From Acanthamoeba lenticulata (Eukaryota; Discosea; Longamoebia; Acanthamoebidae), in assembly GCA_002179805.1 (NCBI GenBank), contig NAVB01004547.1:1-29896 (forward strand): DNA of 29,896 bases. The letters are read 5' to 3'. How positions within the stretch are numbered: the stretch's first letter is position 1; each line of letters opens with the position of its first letter. A program made the translations under genes and the position numbers. The notes under the pieces were generated by a model. It ran no database searches. It was not told the DNA's origin and saw only the letters and a program-made list of their open reading frames with translations. Shown here piece by piece: positions 1 to 9,711 of this stretch.

Positions 1-2240
1 AAAAATATAAATAAAAAAGTAAGCGGCGAGTCGACGCACCAGGGTGGCCTTGTGGAGGAGAAGCATTTCGTGGATAAAATACATTTCGTTAAACGAAATA
101 TTGATGATGTTCTCGTTGGTTCGCTCCAAAGCCAGGTATTTGTCCAACTGCGGTTGCACCACAACAGCACGACACACGCGCACGTGAGCAACGACACGAC
201 ACGACGACACACGCAGAAGAGAGATGATCATCAGAAGGAGGAAGACGCACGTTAAGGTGCTGCTCGAGGTTGTCGACGCGGGTAAGGTCCTCGAGGAAGT
301 TGTTGAGGGTCTCCTTGTTCTTCTCTATACAAACGTTGAGGGGCTCCATGTAAAACTCCTTGACCCCGCCGAATCGGATGTTGTTGGCCAGGTTCTGCAA
401 AATCTTCGCCAGCTGCTCGTCGCGGTCCCGCCCCCCGACCAGCCGTGAGCACACACGCGAGACGATGACGATGACGATCAAGAGGATGATGAAAACGAGA
501 CGAACCAGGGTGAGGTTGCGGCGAGTGTGGGCCGAGAGCGTGTTCTCGACGAGCATGAAGGCCTGCGGCGTGACGATGGCCGGGTTGATGAACCGCAATA
601 GGTAGAACCCGCCAATCAGCCCGCACACCTGCTCGCGCGTTGCCTCCGGGAACTTTTCCTGTTTGCCCATAAAATAAAAAAATGAATAAATAAACAAAAC
701 AAAAATGAGAACAATAATAGAGGCGAGGCCGTACCCGGACGAGTTCGCGGATTTGTCGGCAGATCCAACGAATGCCGTAGGGCACGCTGTCGATAGAGGA
801 CAGGAGAGCGCCAATGAACTCGCCCGCGATCTGGTCCAGCTTCTCGATTCGTGCGAAACGACGAGTCAAGGCGTTGCATCCATCCACCCATCTAGATGAG
901 GAATTTAAGGCAGCTGCCAGCAAAAGGGAATGGGGAGGGAGGAAAGGGTTGAAGAAGGATATGAGGCTGGATGATGCTCTGCACGTCGCTGTTCTGGGCG
1001 GCCTCCTCGGCGGTGACCTTGCGGCTGAGCGTCGACTTGGTGCCGGTCTTGATCTCGTAGTCGTTGATCATCTCGATGTAGACCTGGTGCGCGGCGCGCA
1101 CGTGTGTGTGTGTGTGAGACATGCGTGTGCGGTCGCGCGCGTGTGCACCCGCGGTCCGCACCTTGAGCGGGTTGATCTCGAGCACGAGGTTGGACTGCGA
1201 GCAGAGGTTCGACAGCACGCCCGTGAGCGTGGCCTTCAGGTACTGTTGGCCGGGCCCTCGCCTGCACGTGCGCGCGCGTATGCCCTCGTGTCAGTTCCGC
1301 GCGTGTGCATACGTGTGCGCGCGCGTGCGCACCTGGTGTAGGTGGTCATCATCCGCGTAAGCGCCGTATTGGCGCGAAGCAGTGAGCCGATACCGGTGGC
1401 CTCCTGGAACTCGGCATCGAGCACAGACTGCGATACAAAAAAAAACAAGTTAAAAAAATGACAATCGAGGAATAACGAGTGTTGTTCCTGACCAGCAAGA
1501 AGAATGAGGGATAAACGTACGCGAAACATGGAGAGGAGGAGATGCTCCTCCATTTCATCGTACTGGTTGCCGTAGAGAGTGAACATGACGGTCTGGAGGA
1601 GGTTGTCGATCTGTCCAAGGTTGACCAGTCGGGCCAGCGCAGCGATGTACTTGGTGTCGTTTTGCAGCAGCCAGAAGAGCTCACCGTACGCCTTCCCCAG
1701 AAAGAGGAGGGAACGCGTGATCAAGGCGTGTTCATAAAGAAATACGCTTCTGGGAGGGCAGACGACGTACCTCGCGGTCCTTCTTGTTCTTGATTTGACC
1801 ATTTTGCTTGTTCATCAGGGAGAGATCACCAGAATTGGCCATAATTTCCTGCAGGGCAGCTCCACGGTGAACACGGGCCACAAACAAATGACAGAAACGG
1901 TTGTGGACAGTACCTCGACGGTGATACGATTCCTAATGAGGAGGGAAATCTTCTTGTCTACGTTGCGAATGTCTCTCTCTAGAGTGAAATTGCGCTTGCT
2001 CTGCAGCGCGATGTCGCGTTTGAGCTCGTAGAGCGACTTTTGGACTGCATTTGGGACGTAGTTAGACCAGCAAATCACATTGGCAGGAAGTTGAGGACAC
2101 ATACGTGAGGCGAGTTCATCTCCCTTCTCCTGGTCCTGCCCCTTGATGATTTTGATGATACTGTGAACGCTGTACGTCCTTGTTTGTCGCGGGTTCGATG
2201 AAAAGCTGTAGTCGCTTCCGCTGAGGTGAGGTGGATCCAT
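1..2240 (-). CDS. RasGAP-domain protein of the IQGAP-like group (partial, 3' end off the window)
   Basis: A GTPase-activating protein expected to stimulate GTP hydrolysis by Ras-like GTPases at the cell cortex. Exons on the minus strand are 2240-2105, 2044-1914, 1848-1771, 1691-1521, 1427-1333, 1261-1162, 1083-~963 (or 978), 913-735, 658-506, 412-251 and 147-40, about 478 codons. The gene then enters an intron (donor at 39) and leaves the window. A short N-terminal coiled-coil region ([19 protein letters not shown]) precedes an IQGAP-type lead-in ([19 protein letters not shown]). The catalytic loop [12 protein letters not shown] carries a candidate arginine finger at about R190. The second signature, [13 protein letters not shown], has its Arg at about R359. 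Human IQGAP1 is known to lack the arginine finger; this protein appears to keep it, so it is probably an active GAP. Calponin and IQ regions are not seen upstream. The junction between 963 and 913 is non-GT and its donor is uncertain. Confidence 0.85.
1084..1161 (-). repeat. Alternating purine-pyrimidine (GT/GC) intron sequence
   Basis: Intron 6 of the RasGAP gene is almost entirely alternating GT, GC and AC dinucleotides, capable in principle of Z-DNA. Similar sequence fills intron 5 (1262-1332) of the same gene and OPT introns at 23910-23992, 24397-24467 and 26057-26145. Confidence 0.75.
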
Positions 2241-2554
2241 TTTGTCGTCTGTTCCCTCCTCCTCTTCTCTTACGCTACAAATTAAATACTAATTAAATGT
2301 AAAATCGACCACGGCCTTCCACAATCAGGAGAGATCTCTTTCTCTCTTGATCTCCTCCCTCTGCGTCTGCTCGTCCAGCACTTCTTGACACAGGCCCGGC
2401 AGTGATGATGAAGACCCTGGTCTTGTTGGTATGTTCGCGTGCTCGTTCCCTTATTGGGCCAATCGCCAAAATTCGGTTTTTTTGTGTTCATTAATTTACG
2501 GGTGGAGACACAGATGATGAGATGGCGATCGCGGCCGCGACGTCCGATGGGACG
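2241..2554. other. Intergenic spacer between two minus-strand genes
   Basis: These 314 bp separate the RasGAP start from the stop of the next gene upstream of it. They hold the RasGAP 5' flank and the neighbour's 3' flank. I see no conserved ORF or RNA gene here. Confidence 0.6.
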
Positions 2555-4432
2555 TCAGGCGTTGGTCGACGTCTTGGTCGCCTTGGCCTCGTCCTGCCGC
2601 GCCGCTGCCGTCGCCCCAGCCGGACGTTGGGCGCGATGAAGGCGACGACGGGCGTCGGCCTTGGTCATGCCGCGCGCACTCCACGCGGGCAAGTGCTCGA
2701 CTTTGGGCACGAGTGGCTGCGCTTCGGCGGCCACCGACCGGTCGTCGCGGCCGAGCGTCCCGCGCGGCGCGTTGAGGCAGCCCTCGAGCGCGAGGACCTC
2801 CTCGCGCACCTCTTCGAGCACCTGCCGGCCGTCGCGCTCACCGTCCCGCCGCTCGTTGCGCTCCTGCTTATCCTCACGCAACAGATCCTCGTCGCCGTCG
2901 AACGGCCGCAGCGTGTCGTAGTCGCCCTGGTCCTGCTGGACCATGTCGCCGTAGTCCAGCTGCTCGGCGCCGTACGTGTAATAGACCCTGCCCCGCACGA
3001 CGTCAGGCACATGTGCAGGCGCTGGGCATGCGGGCGGGAACGTACGAGTCCTCGTTGGCCGGGTAGTCGTAGACGTCCTCCTCCGCGGTGACGTCGAGGC
3101 CCGGGTTGACGACGGGCTCGTCGGTGGAGCGGCCCTCGCGGGCCAGACGCTCCTCGGCGAGCGCGCTGGCCTGGTCCCGCTCGCGGTCGGCGCGCATCTG
3201 GCGGGCCAGCTCGCCGCGCAGGCTGTTGCGGCGCTTGGCCGGGAAGAACGGCGTGCCTTGTGCGGCGTCCTCTTCGCGGCGCCTCTTGCGCTCGGCCGCG
3301 GCAGCCTCGTTGTAGCGCTCGGCCTCGACCTCCTCAGCCACCATCCGAGCTAGGCCAATGTCGGTCACGCCCAGCGCGGCGGCCTCGAGCAGGGGCATCT
3401 TTTCATCGGCGCGCTCGGCAGCGTCGGCCCCGGTCCACTCGTCGTCGTCCACGCCGTGCTCACGGTAGTACAACCGCCGGTCGCGCTCGGCTTCCTCGGC
3501 CTCGCGCCGCCGGGCCTCATTAGCTTCGTGCAGGACTTCGCCAAAGTAACTCTTGAGACTGCGCGCCTCGTCCAGCGCCGGCTCCAGCGGCGACCCGTCG
3601 TTAATGGTGCCGTTGAACAACTCGTCGACGACCATCTGGCCGTCCTCGTTGACCTGCGTCTCCACCGCCACCCGTTCCTTCTCTGTGCCGTGCTTGTGTT
3701 CCCCGGCGGCTCGTCGGGCGAGCGTCGCGTCGATGTCGTCCTGGACCTCGGCCCGCCGCTGCTCGAGCTCGGCCTCCTCGCACAGCTCGTCTTTGCTGGG
3801 CAGCCTGCGCTTCGCCTGATCGTCGTCATCGTTCTTCTTGTGCTGCTGTTGCTGGCGTTTGGCGACCACCTCACGCCGGATGTCTTCGACGCCCTTGGCG
3901 CCTCGGGCGCCGCCGCGGCGCAGCTCGGCCTCATCCAGGCGCTCTTCCTCGAGCCGGATCAGCGCCTGGTGCTCGGCCTCGTTGCCCAGGCCCAGGCCCA
4001 TCGGTACTTCGAGCTCTGCCACGACGACCCGACGACCCTGCTCGTCGACGTGCTCGATGCTGTTGTCGTGCATGAAAAGACGTTCAGGGAGTGTTTAAAA
4101 CTTGTCAAAGATGGAAGATGGACGTGCGTCTCCTTAAGCTTGTCAAAGGGCACGACACCGACGCCAGTGCCAACGCCCTTGCGTGCAGCCTCCTCCTCAT
4201 CTTCAAGAACGTTGAAACCAGCTTCAGGGTGGGGCGCCATTAAAGGCGGCACCTCAGCGGTGTCAACGCGCTGGAGCAGGTAGGGCGCAGCCTGCTGGAT
4301 GGCCAGTGTTTCCTCGGCTCTGCCAACGACAAAGCGTCAATTGAACGATCGATTACAATGGGTTGGGGCAAAATTCTAGACGTACGCGATGACATCAGGC
4401 ATTTCAGCAGATTCATTGAGTCGTGTGGTCAT
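2555..4432 (-). CDS. Highly charged coiled-coil protein, function unknown
   Basis: About 555 aa in four exons: 4432-4386, 4319-4124, 4037-3046 and 2987-2555. The start ATG at 4432 has an in-frame TGA just upstream. Two introns have clear GTACGT donors and matching phases. The junction near 4123/4038 (GTCCAT donor) is the weak one; a start at 4037 or an alternative acceptor at the CAACAG slightly upstream is possible. The protein is dominated by Glu, Arg, Ala, Asp and Lys in long helical stretches (for example EAEEAERDRRLYY and AERKRRREED), with a glutamine tract (QQQQ) followed by an acidic run. Its C-terminal part contains an aromatic-acidic segment (VYDYPANEDS then VYYTYGAEQLDYGD). This looks like a nuclear or scaffold-type protein, but I recognise no family and assign no function. 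Confidence 0.65.
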
Positions 4433-5324
4433 GTGGAAGTTTCAAAGTTGAGAAGTTAAATTAGTGTGCTTGTTGGAGCTTGTGTAATTTAGCATTCAAT
4501 CGACAAAGCGAGGTCAAACGATGTGGTGTGGAGCTCGTGGTCATCTTCCACGGATCGTGCGGGGAGGACGGGGGGAATTTCTACCCCAGACCTTTTGTGT
4601 TTCGTTTTTAAAATTCCATGAGAGTCAATCTCTTTGCTGCTTCCTTTTTGTGCACCCTCTCGGTCGCCAAACACTCACAAGCACATGTCTCTCACTCTGG
4701 CACCACTTGGCAATCGTCAAACTCACGGAGCGCTGCAGCGTGTCGGTTAGCGTGGGGAAGTGCCTCAATTTCGGCCAATACCGGGATCCAGCTCGAGTGC
4801 TGCCTTACAGCAGCCTTTGGCGCGCAAACCCTTGACCGGTTGGTCGCGATCATTGCAACTTCTTCTTTTCACAAAAGGAACACAGTGATGAGATGTATCC
4901 TTCATCAAGAGCACTTGATGACCTTTGTGGCTTGCAGATTAGCATGTGTAAACTAAGAAATGCAGGTGGTATCCAACATGTGCAGCCCCACAGCTGCACG
5001 AGCTGGGGGGTACTGTGGAGGGCTCTGCAAGGCGTACAGTCAAAGAGGCTGGGCTGCTGCGACCCGATTGGGCAATATCAGGGTAAAAGCATCTGCTTGG
5101 ACAATAATGATGGTCCCAAGCCAAGTTTTGCTGCCACTGAAGACGGCCATCTGGCTGTGATTCAGTGGCTGCTCGTGGAAAAAGGGAGTACGGACGGACT
5201 AGAGCACGGTCAGGTGGACGCCGCACTGCGCGCCAAAACGGCTGTTTGACCGGCAGCAACGAGGCTAAGGGCGGCCATCTCGCCGTCCTACCGATTTTTG
5301 TTATTTTTTCCAAACAAAAAAAGA
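4433..5324. other. Long spacer without a convincing intact gene
   Basis: This 892-bp stretch lies between the start of the charged coiled-coil gene and the stop of the SAPS gene, both on the minus strand. It is less GC-rich than the flanking exons. Short open frames on both strands (for example 4521-4835 plus) show no family similarity, no splice-linked partners and no codon bias like the neighbours. The only recognisable content is an ankyrin-like relic at about 5095-5295 on the plus strand, listed separately. Confidence 0.55.
5095..5295 (+). pseudogene. Decayed ankyrin-repeat fragment
   Basis: One frame at about 5130-5200 reads AATEDGHLAVIQWLLVEKG, which fits the ankyrin consensus (AA..GHLeVv.WLl). 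It continues to a stop at 5249. A second unit appears in another frame at about 5235-5290 as NGCLTGSNEAKGGHLAVL, again with the GHLxV core and the GCT-like spacing of the ankyrin families expanded in amoebae and in large viruses that infect them. The frame change and stop between units, the absence of a start or signal and the truncated second unit indicate a relic rather than a gene. Chance similarity cannot be fully excluded because the fragment is short. Confidence 0.45.
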
Positions 5325-7946
5325 CTAACTGGCTGCCGGACCGCCCCGGCCCACGCCGCGCCCGCGGCCCGCCGGTGTCGCGCCAACGCCGCCGGGCACG
5401 GGCGGCGCCCCGCGGCCGCGCCCGGCGCTCGGTCCACCGGCAGCAGACATCGGCGGAGCTCCGCGGCCGCCAGGCGGCGGCTGACCGCGGCCACGTCCAC
5501 GCCCGGCGCCGCCGGGGCCCTCCGCGCCCTCCTTGGGTGGCGGGAAGGTCGATTCGCGCGTCTCCAGCGCTGAGCGGGTGGCGGCCAGCGGGCCCTCGAC
5601 GAAGGCCTGCCAGCCCGCGTGGCCCTCGAGGTACTGCGCCACCGGCGGGTCGGCGGCCGACGACTTGATGATGGTAGTCGCGATCGTGGCCAGGGCGCCC
5701 GCGTAGCCCACGTCCTTCCGCGCGGCGCCCTCGACCAGCCGATCCACCAGCTTGAGGTCCCGCAGGAGCTGCGAGGAAGCGGTCGTGACGGAGAACCAAT
5801 CAGCCAACGGCAAGTTTACAAACCGAGGGCCAATCGTGAGCTAGAGTACCGTAAGCTTGAACTCGCGGAGGAGCGGGTTGGTGAGCGCGACGCTGAGGAT
5901 GCGCTCCACGACGTTGTGCACAAAGTTGTTCCACACAAACGTGAAGAACAGGTCCTGTGTATCGTGTCGAGTTGTATCGTGTGCCGACATCAACATGCTG
6001 CTGATGATGATGAAGAGACGATGGAGCCGAGTACGCACCAGGATGACGTCCCAGAAGCCGAGCTTGGTCATCGCGTGGATGAAGCCGACGTTGGGCGGGT
6101 TGGCCGACTGGGCCACCTGCAGGTGGCGGGGATGACGTCAGCAGGCCGCTTAAGGGGCAGGGCCGCCCGGGCGCCACGTACAAGACGGCCGCAGAAGCCG
6201 AGGACCCGAAGCCGGACGAAGCCGAAGCGCTCGTTGGGCTCCTATGATGTTTGGCTCCCGTTAGCATTTGAGGGCCGGAGGAGGTGGATGACGTCATATA
6301 AATGCGCCACCTTAATGCGGAGCTTGTCGATGAGCTTGTCGAGGTCCTTCTCGATGAGCTGCAACAGGCGCGAGGGCTCGCGCGGGGCGGGGCCCTTCTT
6401 CTGGGACGCGGCCTCGAGCTTGAGCAGCTCGAGGATGACCGCCACGCCAGCCGAGAAGGCGTTGGGGTCGGCCAGCTCGAGAATGGAGGGCACGAGCACG
6501 GCCAGGCTCGACTCGGCCGCGAACTGCTGGTAGACCAGCGGCACTTCCAGGCCCTTGGTTACGTGACGCCCGGCCAGCGCGATCAGCTCCTGCAGGACTT
6601 CGCCCGCAAAGCCCGACGCCTGGCGATCACCGTTGTGAGCTCACCATCAGCATAAAACGTCCCAAGCGTGTGTGGAATGTGGAATGCGAGTTATGCTACG
6701 CACCTCGGGGGCCTGCGGGTCGGCGAGGACCTGGATGATGGCCGGCACAATGTCGCCGCTGGCCAGCCACTGATTGAACGAGTCGGCCGCCATCACGCGC
6801 ATCTCTGCGCAGCCGCCAGCCGAGTCAGTCTCCTGTAGGCGCCACTCTTGACGTCGTCAAGGCCGACGACGACGACGACAGCGCACGTACCGGGCGGCGG
6901 GCCGTCGCTCTTGGCCTTGGCGGGCGAGGGCGAGAGAAGCCACAGGATGGAGATGAGCAGGTTGGCCACCTCCGACTGGTGCAGTCCCGCCGCGAACGAC
7001 GCCACGAAATTCTTGGGGTCGCGCTCGATCAAGTAGTCCACCACCTAAATTAATAAAACAATTATAAACGTATATTTATTGAGTATTGTCGAAAACTAAA
7101 GAATTATTAAGAAACTGTCAGAAAAAGACAAGGCGTACGTTTTCGGGGTTGTTGACAATGAAGACCTGGAGGATGGCGGAGACCTGGGGCGGAAGAATGC
7201 CGTTGCGCTCGTCATCAAACTCGTGCGTGTCGTCGTCCTTGACGACAAAGGAGAAGAGGAACTGGAGGATGCGCTCGAGGTTCTCCTCGGTGAAGATCGA
7301 CCCGGCGGTGCCCTCCAGGGCCAGGATCTCGCAGCTCGTGTGGATGCACCTTGGTTATGATGACGCGCACGACACGACACATGCGCGTGTGACGTCAGCG
7401 ATGTCGACAAGACACGAACAAGCCCACATGAGAGACGGATCGTACTGGATGCGCAGCTCGACCAGCTCCTTCTCCTCCTGTGTGGCGGCCTTGGCGCGAA
7501 GGGCGATGGGACTGAACGGCTGGTTGAAATTACCCACATAGTCGAGCATCTGCTCCAGCATCTCCTCTTGGTTCACACTGTGGCCCTCCGCTTACGTCAG
7601 CACACAACACAATAAAAACATTAAAACAATAAATAAATACAACAAAAGTTAAAAGAACGAAAACGACAAAGTTGGCTTAGGCGTACAAGTTAACGAGCTT
7701 GTCGTTCCCGTTCTTGAGCTCGAAGAGGACGTCCTCCACATCAGATAGCAGTAGCACTTCCTCGAGCGTGAGCTCACGCCCCTCAGCCTCAGCTCGCTCA
7801 AAGATCTTGTCCACCATTGTTTCTGAGTGGAACGGTCAGCGCAAAGTGCATGCTAAGATGAGGATAGGGAGAGAGCAAACATTACGCTGGATGAAAGGAA
7901 GGGCAGCGCCCCCAATGCGGAGGCCGGCTGGCGTGGTGGCCGCCAT
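5325..7946 (-). CDS. SAPS-domain regulatory subunit of protein phosphatase 6 (SIT4-associated protein / PP6R family)
   Basis: About 599 aa in eleven exons: 7946-7886, 7822-7687, 7577-7437, 7349-7139, 7044-6891, 6804-6704, 6619-6311, 6241-6182, 6116-6039, 5954-5850 and 5768-5325; every junction keeps frame. The start ATG at 7946 has an in-frame TAG upstream. The family tethers the PP6/Sit4 catalytic subunit to substrates in cell-cycle and stress signalling. Supporting landmarks along the helical repeats are the N-terminal EDVLFELKNGNDKLVNL, then SCEILALEG, FVVKDDDTHEF, VVDYLIERDPKNF, FVRLRVLGFCGRL and FFTFVWNNFVHNVVE, which align in order with animal PP6R proteins. The last 60 residues are a glycine-arginine-proline tail with several GRGRG motifs, resembling RGG-type RNA-binding or methylation tails; I know no such tail as a standard part of this family. 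Confidence 0.88.
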
Positions 7947-8455
7947 CTTGGGCTTCACCTCATTTGCCTATTTATGACGCATTTAATTAGTCTCATCTTC
8001 CCTTCCCCTCCAAGTAGAAGAACGCTACCAGTTCAGAGACGGAGGTGGCCATGGTGCTTTGTTCAGGTTGCGTTTGGTTTTGGGTTCCGTGCTCGTTACT
8101 TTCAAGAGGTAACGCGAAATACAGCCATTAGAGCAACGACCTCCTTAAGAAGGCGGCACCCGACGCTTCGGTGGATAAGACTTAGCTGTGCCGAGACCAA
8201 GGCAGTAGGGTCATCAGACGCAACCACCGCGGACAGACTTGCGAAGCTGATGTTGTAACTGTAACTGGTTCGCCTGCCAGAACACACAAGACGAAAATTG
8301 GTGCCGCCATCTTCCAAAAATGTTCGGCGAAATATCCAGGCAGCATAAAACCTCGAAAATAGGGGGAATACGGACAGATCAACCTGGCAATCGCGTTGGC
8401 TAGAGAGAAGAAGAGATCAGAGTAAGTTTTTGAATAATAACGAAGAGAGGAGAAC
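7947..8455. promoter_or_regulatory. Divergent intergenic region between the SAPS and RAD6-like genes
   Basis: The two genes start head to head, 509 bp apart, so this interval should hold both promoters and 5' UTRs. A purine-rich stretch (8400-8455) precedes the ubiquitin-conjugating enzyme start. A 71-codon minus frame at 8102-8317 has no recognisable similarity. I could not identify a TATA box or a specific operator with confidence. Confidence 0.5.
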
Positions 8456-9182
8456 ATGAGTACACCTTCGCGAAGGCGATTGATGCGGGATTTCAAGCGC
8501 TTGCAGGATGATCCGCCCGCAGGCATCACAGGCGCTCCATCTGATAACAACATCATGCAGTGGCAAGCCGTCATTTTTGGGTACGTTCCTTGTCACTGTT
8601 TTTTAATTCACTCATAACAGTTGTGCAAATCTTCATAAATCTTTTGATTCAGCCTTTAGCAAGCTAAGACCTTAACTTGCTTCTTTTTTTTTTTTTTCCC
8701 ATCGTTTTTCCTCACCCTGCAGACCTGACGACACGCCGTGGGAGGGCGGTACCTTCCGCCTCAAGTTGGAGTTTTCTGAGGAGTACCCCACTAAGGCGCC
8801 CAAGGTGAGCTTTGTGTCTCCCATGTTTCACCCCAACGTTTACAATGACGGCAGCATCTGCCTGGACATCCTCCAGAACCAGTGGTCGCCAATCTATGAC
8901 GTTGCAGGTAGCGTGCCCCTCCTTCTCGTTCATGCTCGTGCTGGTGTGATGCCAACACAGTGGCGTAGTGTCATTTATGCGTCTAATCTTTACTTGCCCG
9001 TTTCTTCTGGTGGCCCTTGTCATGCAGCTATCCTGACGTCGATCCAGTCGCTGCTGTGTGATCCCAACCCCAACTCGCCTGCCAACGCCGAGGCCGCCCG
9101 CATGTTTGCCGAGAACAAGAGGGAGTACAACAGGCGCGTCAAGGATATTGTCGAGCGGAGCTGGGAGGATGTTGGTGCCTAA
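8456..9182 (+). CDS. UBC2/RAD6 homologue: RAD6/UBC2-type E2 ubiquitin-conjugating enzyme
   Basis: 154 aa from three exons, 8456-8580, 8723-8907 and 9028-9182, with phases 2 and 1. The protein starts [20 protein letters not shown], almost identical to yeast Rad6 and animal UBE2A/B. It has the E2 core with HPN at residues 78-80 and the catalytic cysteine at C88 in [15 protein letters not shown], the same numbering as yeast Rad6. It should accept ubiquitin from E1 and, with a Rad18- or Bre1-type E3, modify PCNA or histone H2B; that role is known for the family and inferred here. The C-terminus stops at ERSWEDVGA, so it lacks the long acidic tail of yeast Rad6 and resembles animal forms. The upstream neighbour is divergent. 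Confidence 0.97.
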
Positions 9183-9711
9183 GCCGGGTGAAAGAAGACA
9201 ACCGCAAGCAAGCGCTCCGTCCGTTGTGGAACAGAGGGGACTCGCTGCGGCTCCCACCACTACCTGTACAAGATTGTAGAGAGAGACTCAAGTGTTTTTG
9301 GAGCACGGCCTGCTCCTGTTTTTTGCTTTTGCCCGAGCACTCCATTCTTCACATTCTGTGATGTTTTCTCAATCATTTTCTTGATCAAGATAAATTGGTT
9401 TCTTGTTTATTTAGTTGGTGTCCAATGGTGGGTCTGTCGCTTCGCGGCGCGAGGTGCGAACCTAAACGGGGAGGGCGTCGCCACAGGCCGCAGGACACCC
9501 ACCTCGACTTGAAATCGATCTCGAGTCTCTGTGAGTGGAGTGAGCGCGGTTAAAGAGGGAGACCAGAGAGATCGAGCGAGGCGCACGTGTGGTGTGGCTG
9601 AGAGTGTGAACCGAGTGACGAACTGGTTCTTCTTCGCCTTCAGCGCTCCACCATCATCCCAAATCCTGTTTGGGCTGTGAAAAAAGTAAGGATTGACCAT
9701 CTCTATCCGAG
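9183..9711. other. Spacer: 3' flank of the E2 gene and 5' flank of the Rh transporter gene
   Basis: This 529-bp interval lies between two plus-strand genes. It contains the presumed 3' UTR of the E2 gene, with T-rich sequence from about 9290 to 9415, then GC-richer sequence leading to the ATG at 9712. Frames on either strand here show no conserved motif. Confidence 0.55.

Noticed and set aside
2180..2195. GGTTCGA sequence resembling a tRNA T-loop
   Set aside because: It lies inside the first coding exon of the RasGAP gene and has no surrounding cloverleaf.
3456..4283. Plus-strand open frame of 275 codons opposite the charged coiled-coil gene
   Set aside because: It is an antisense shadow of GC-rich codons. 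The minus strand has a supported start, consistent splice phases and coherent charged composition.
4939..5799. Minus-strand frame of 286 codons running beyond the SAPS stop
   Set aside because: It is out of frame with the SAPS C-terminal exon (5768-5325) and shows no family similarity.
5619..6533. Plus-strand open frame of 304 codons
   Set aside because: It lies antisense to several exons and introns of the SAPS gene, whose minus-strand exons align with the family in order.
8102..8317. Minus-strand 71-codon frame in the divergent promoter region
   Set aside because: It has no recognisable motif, no splice partner and lies where 5' UTRs and promoters are expected.
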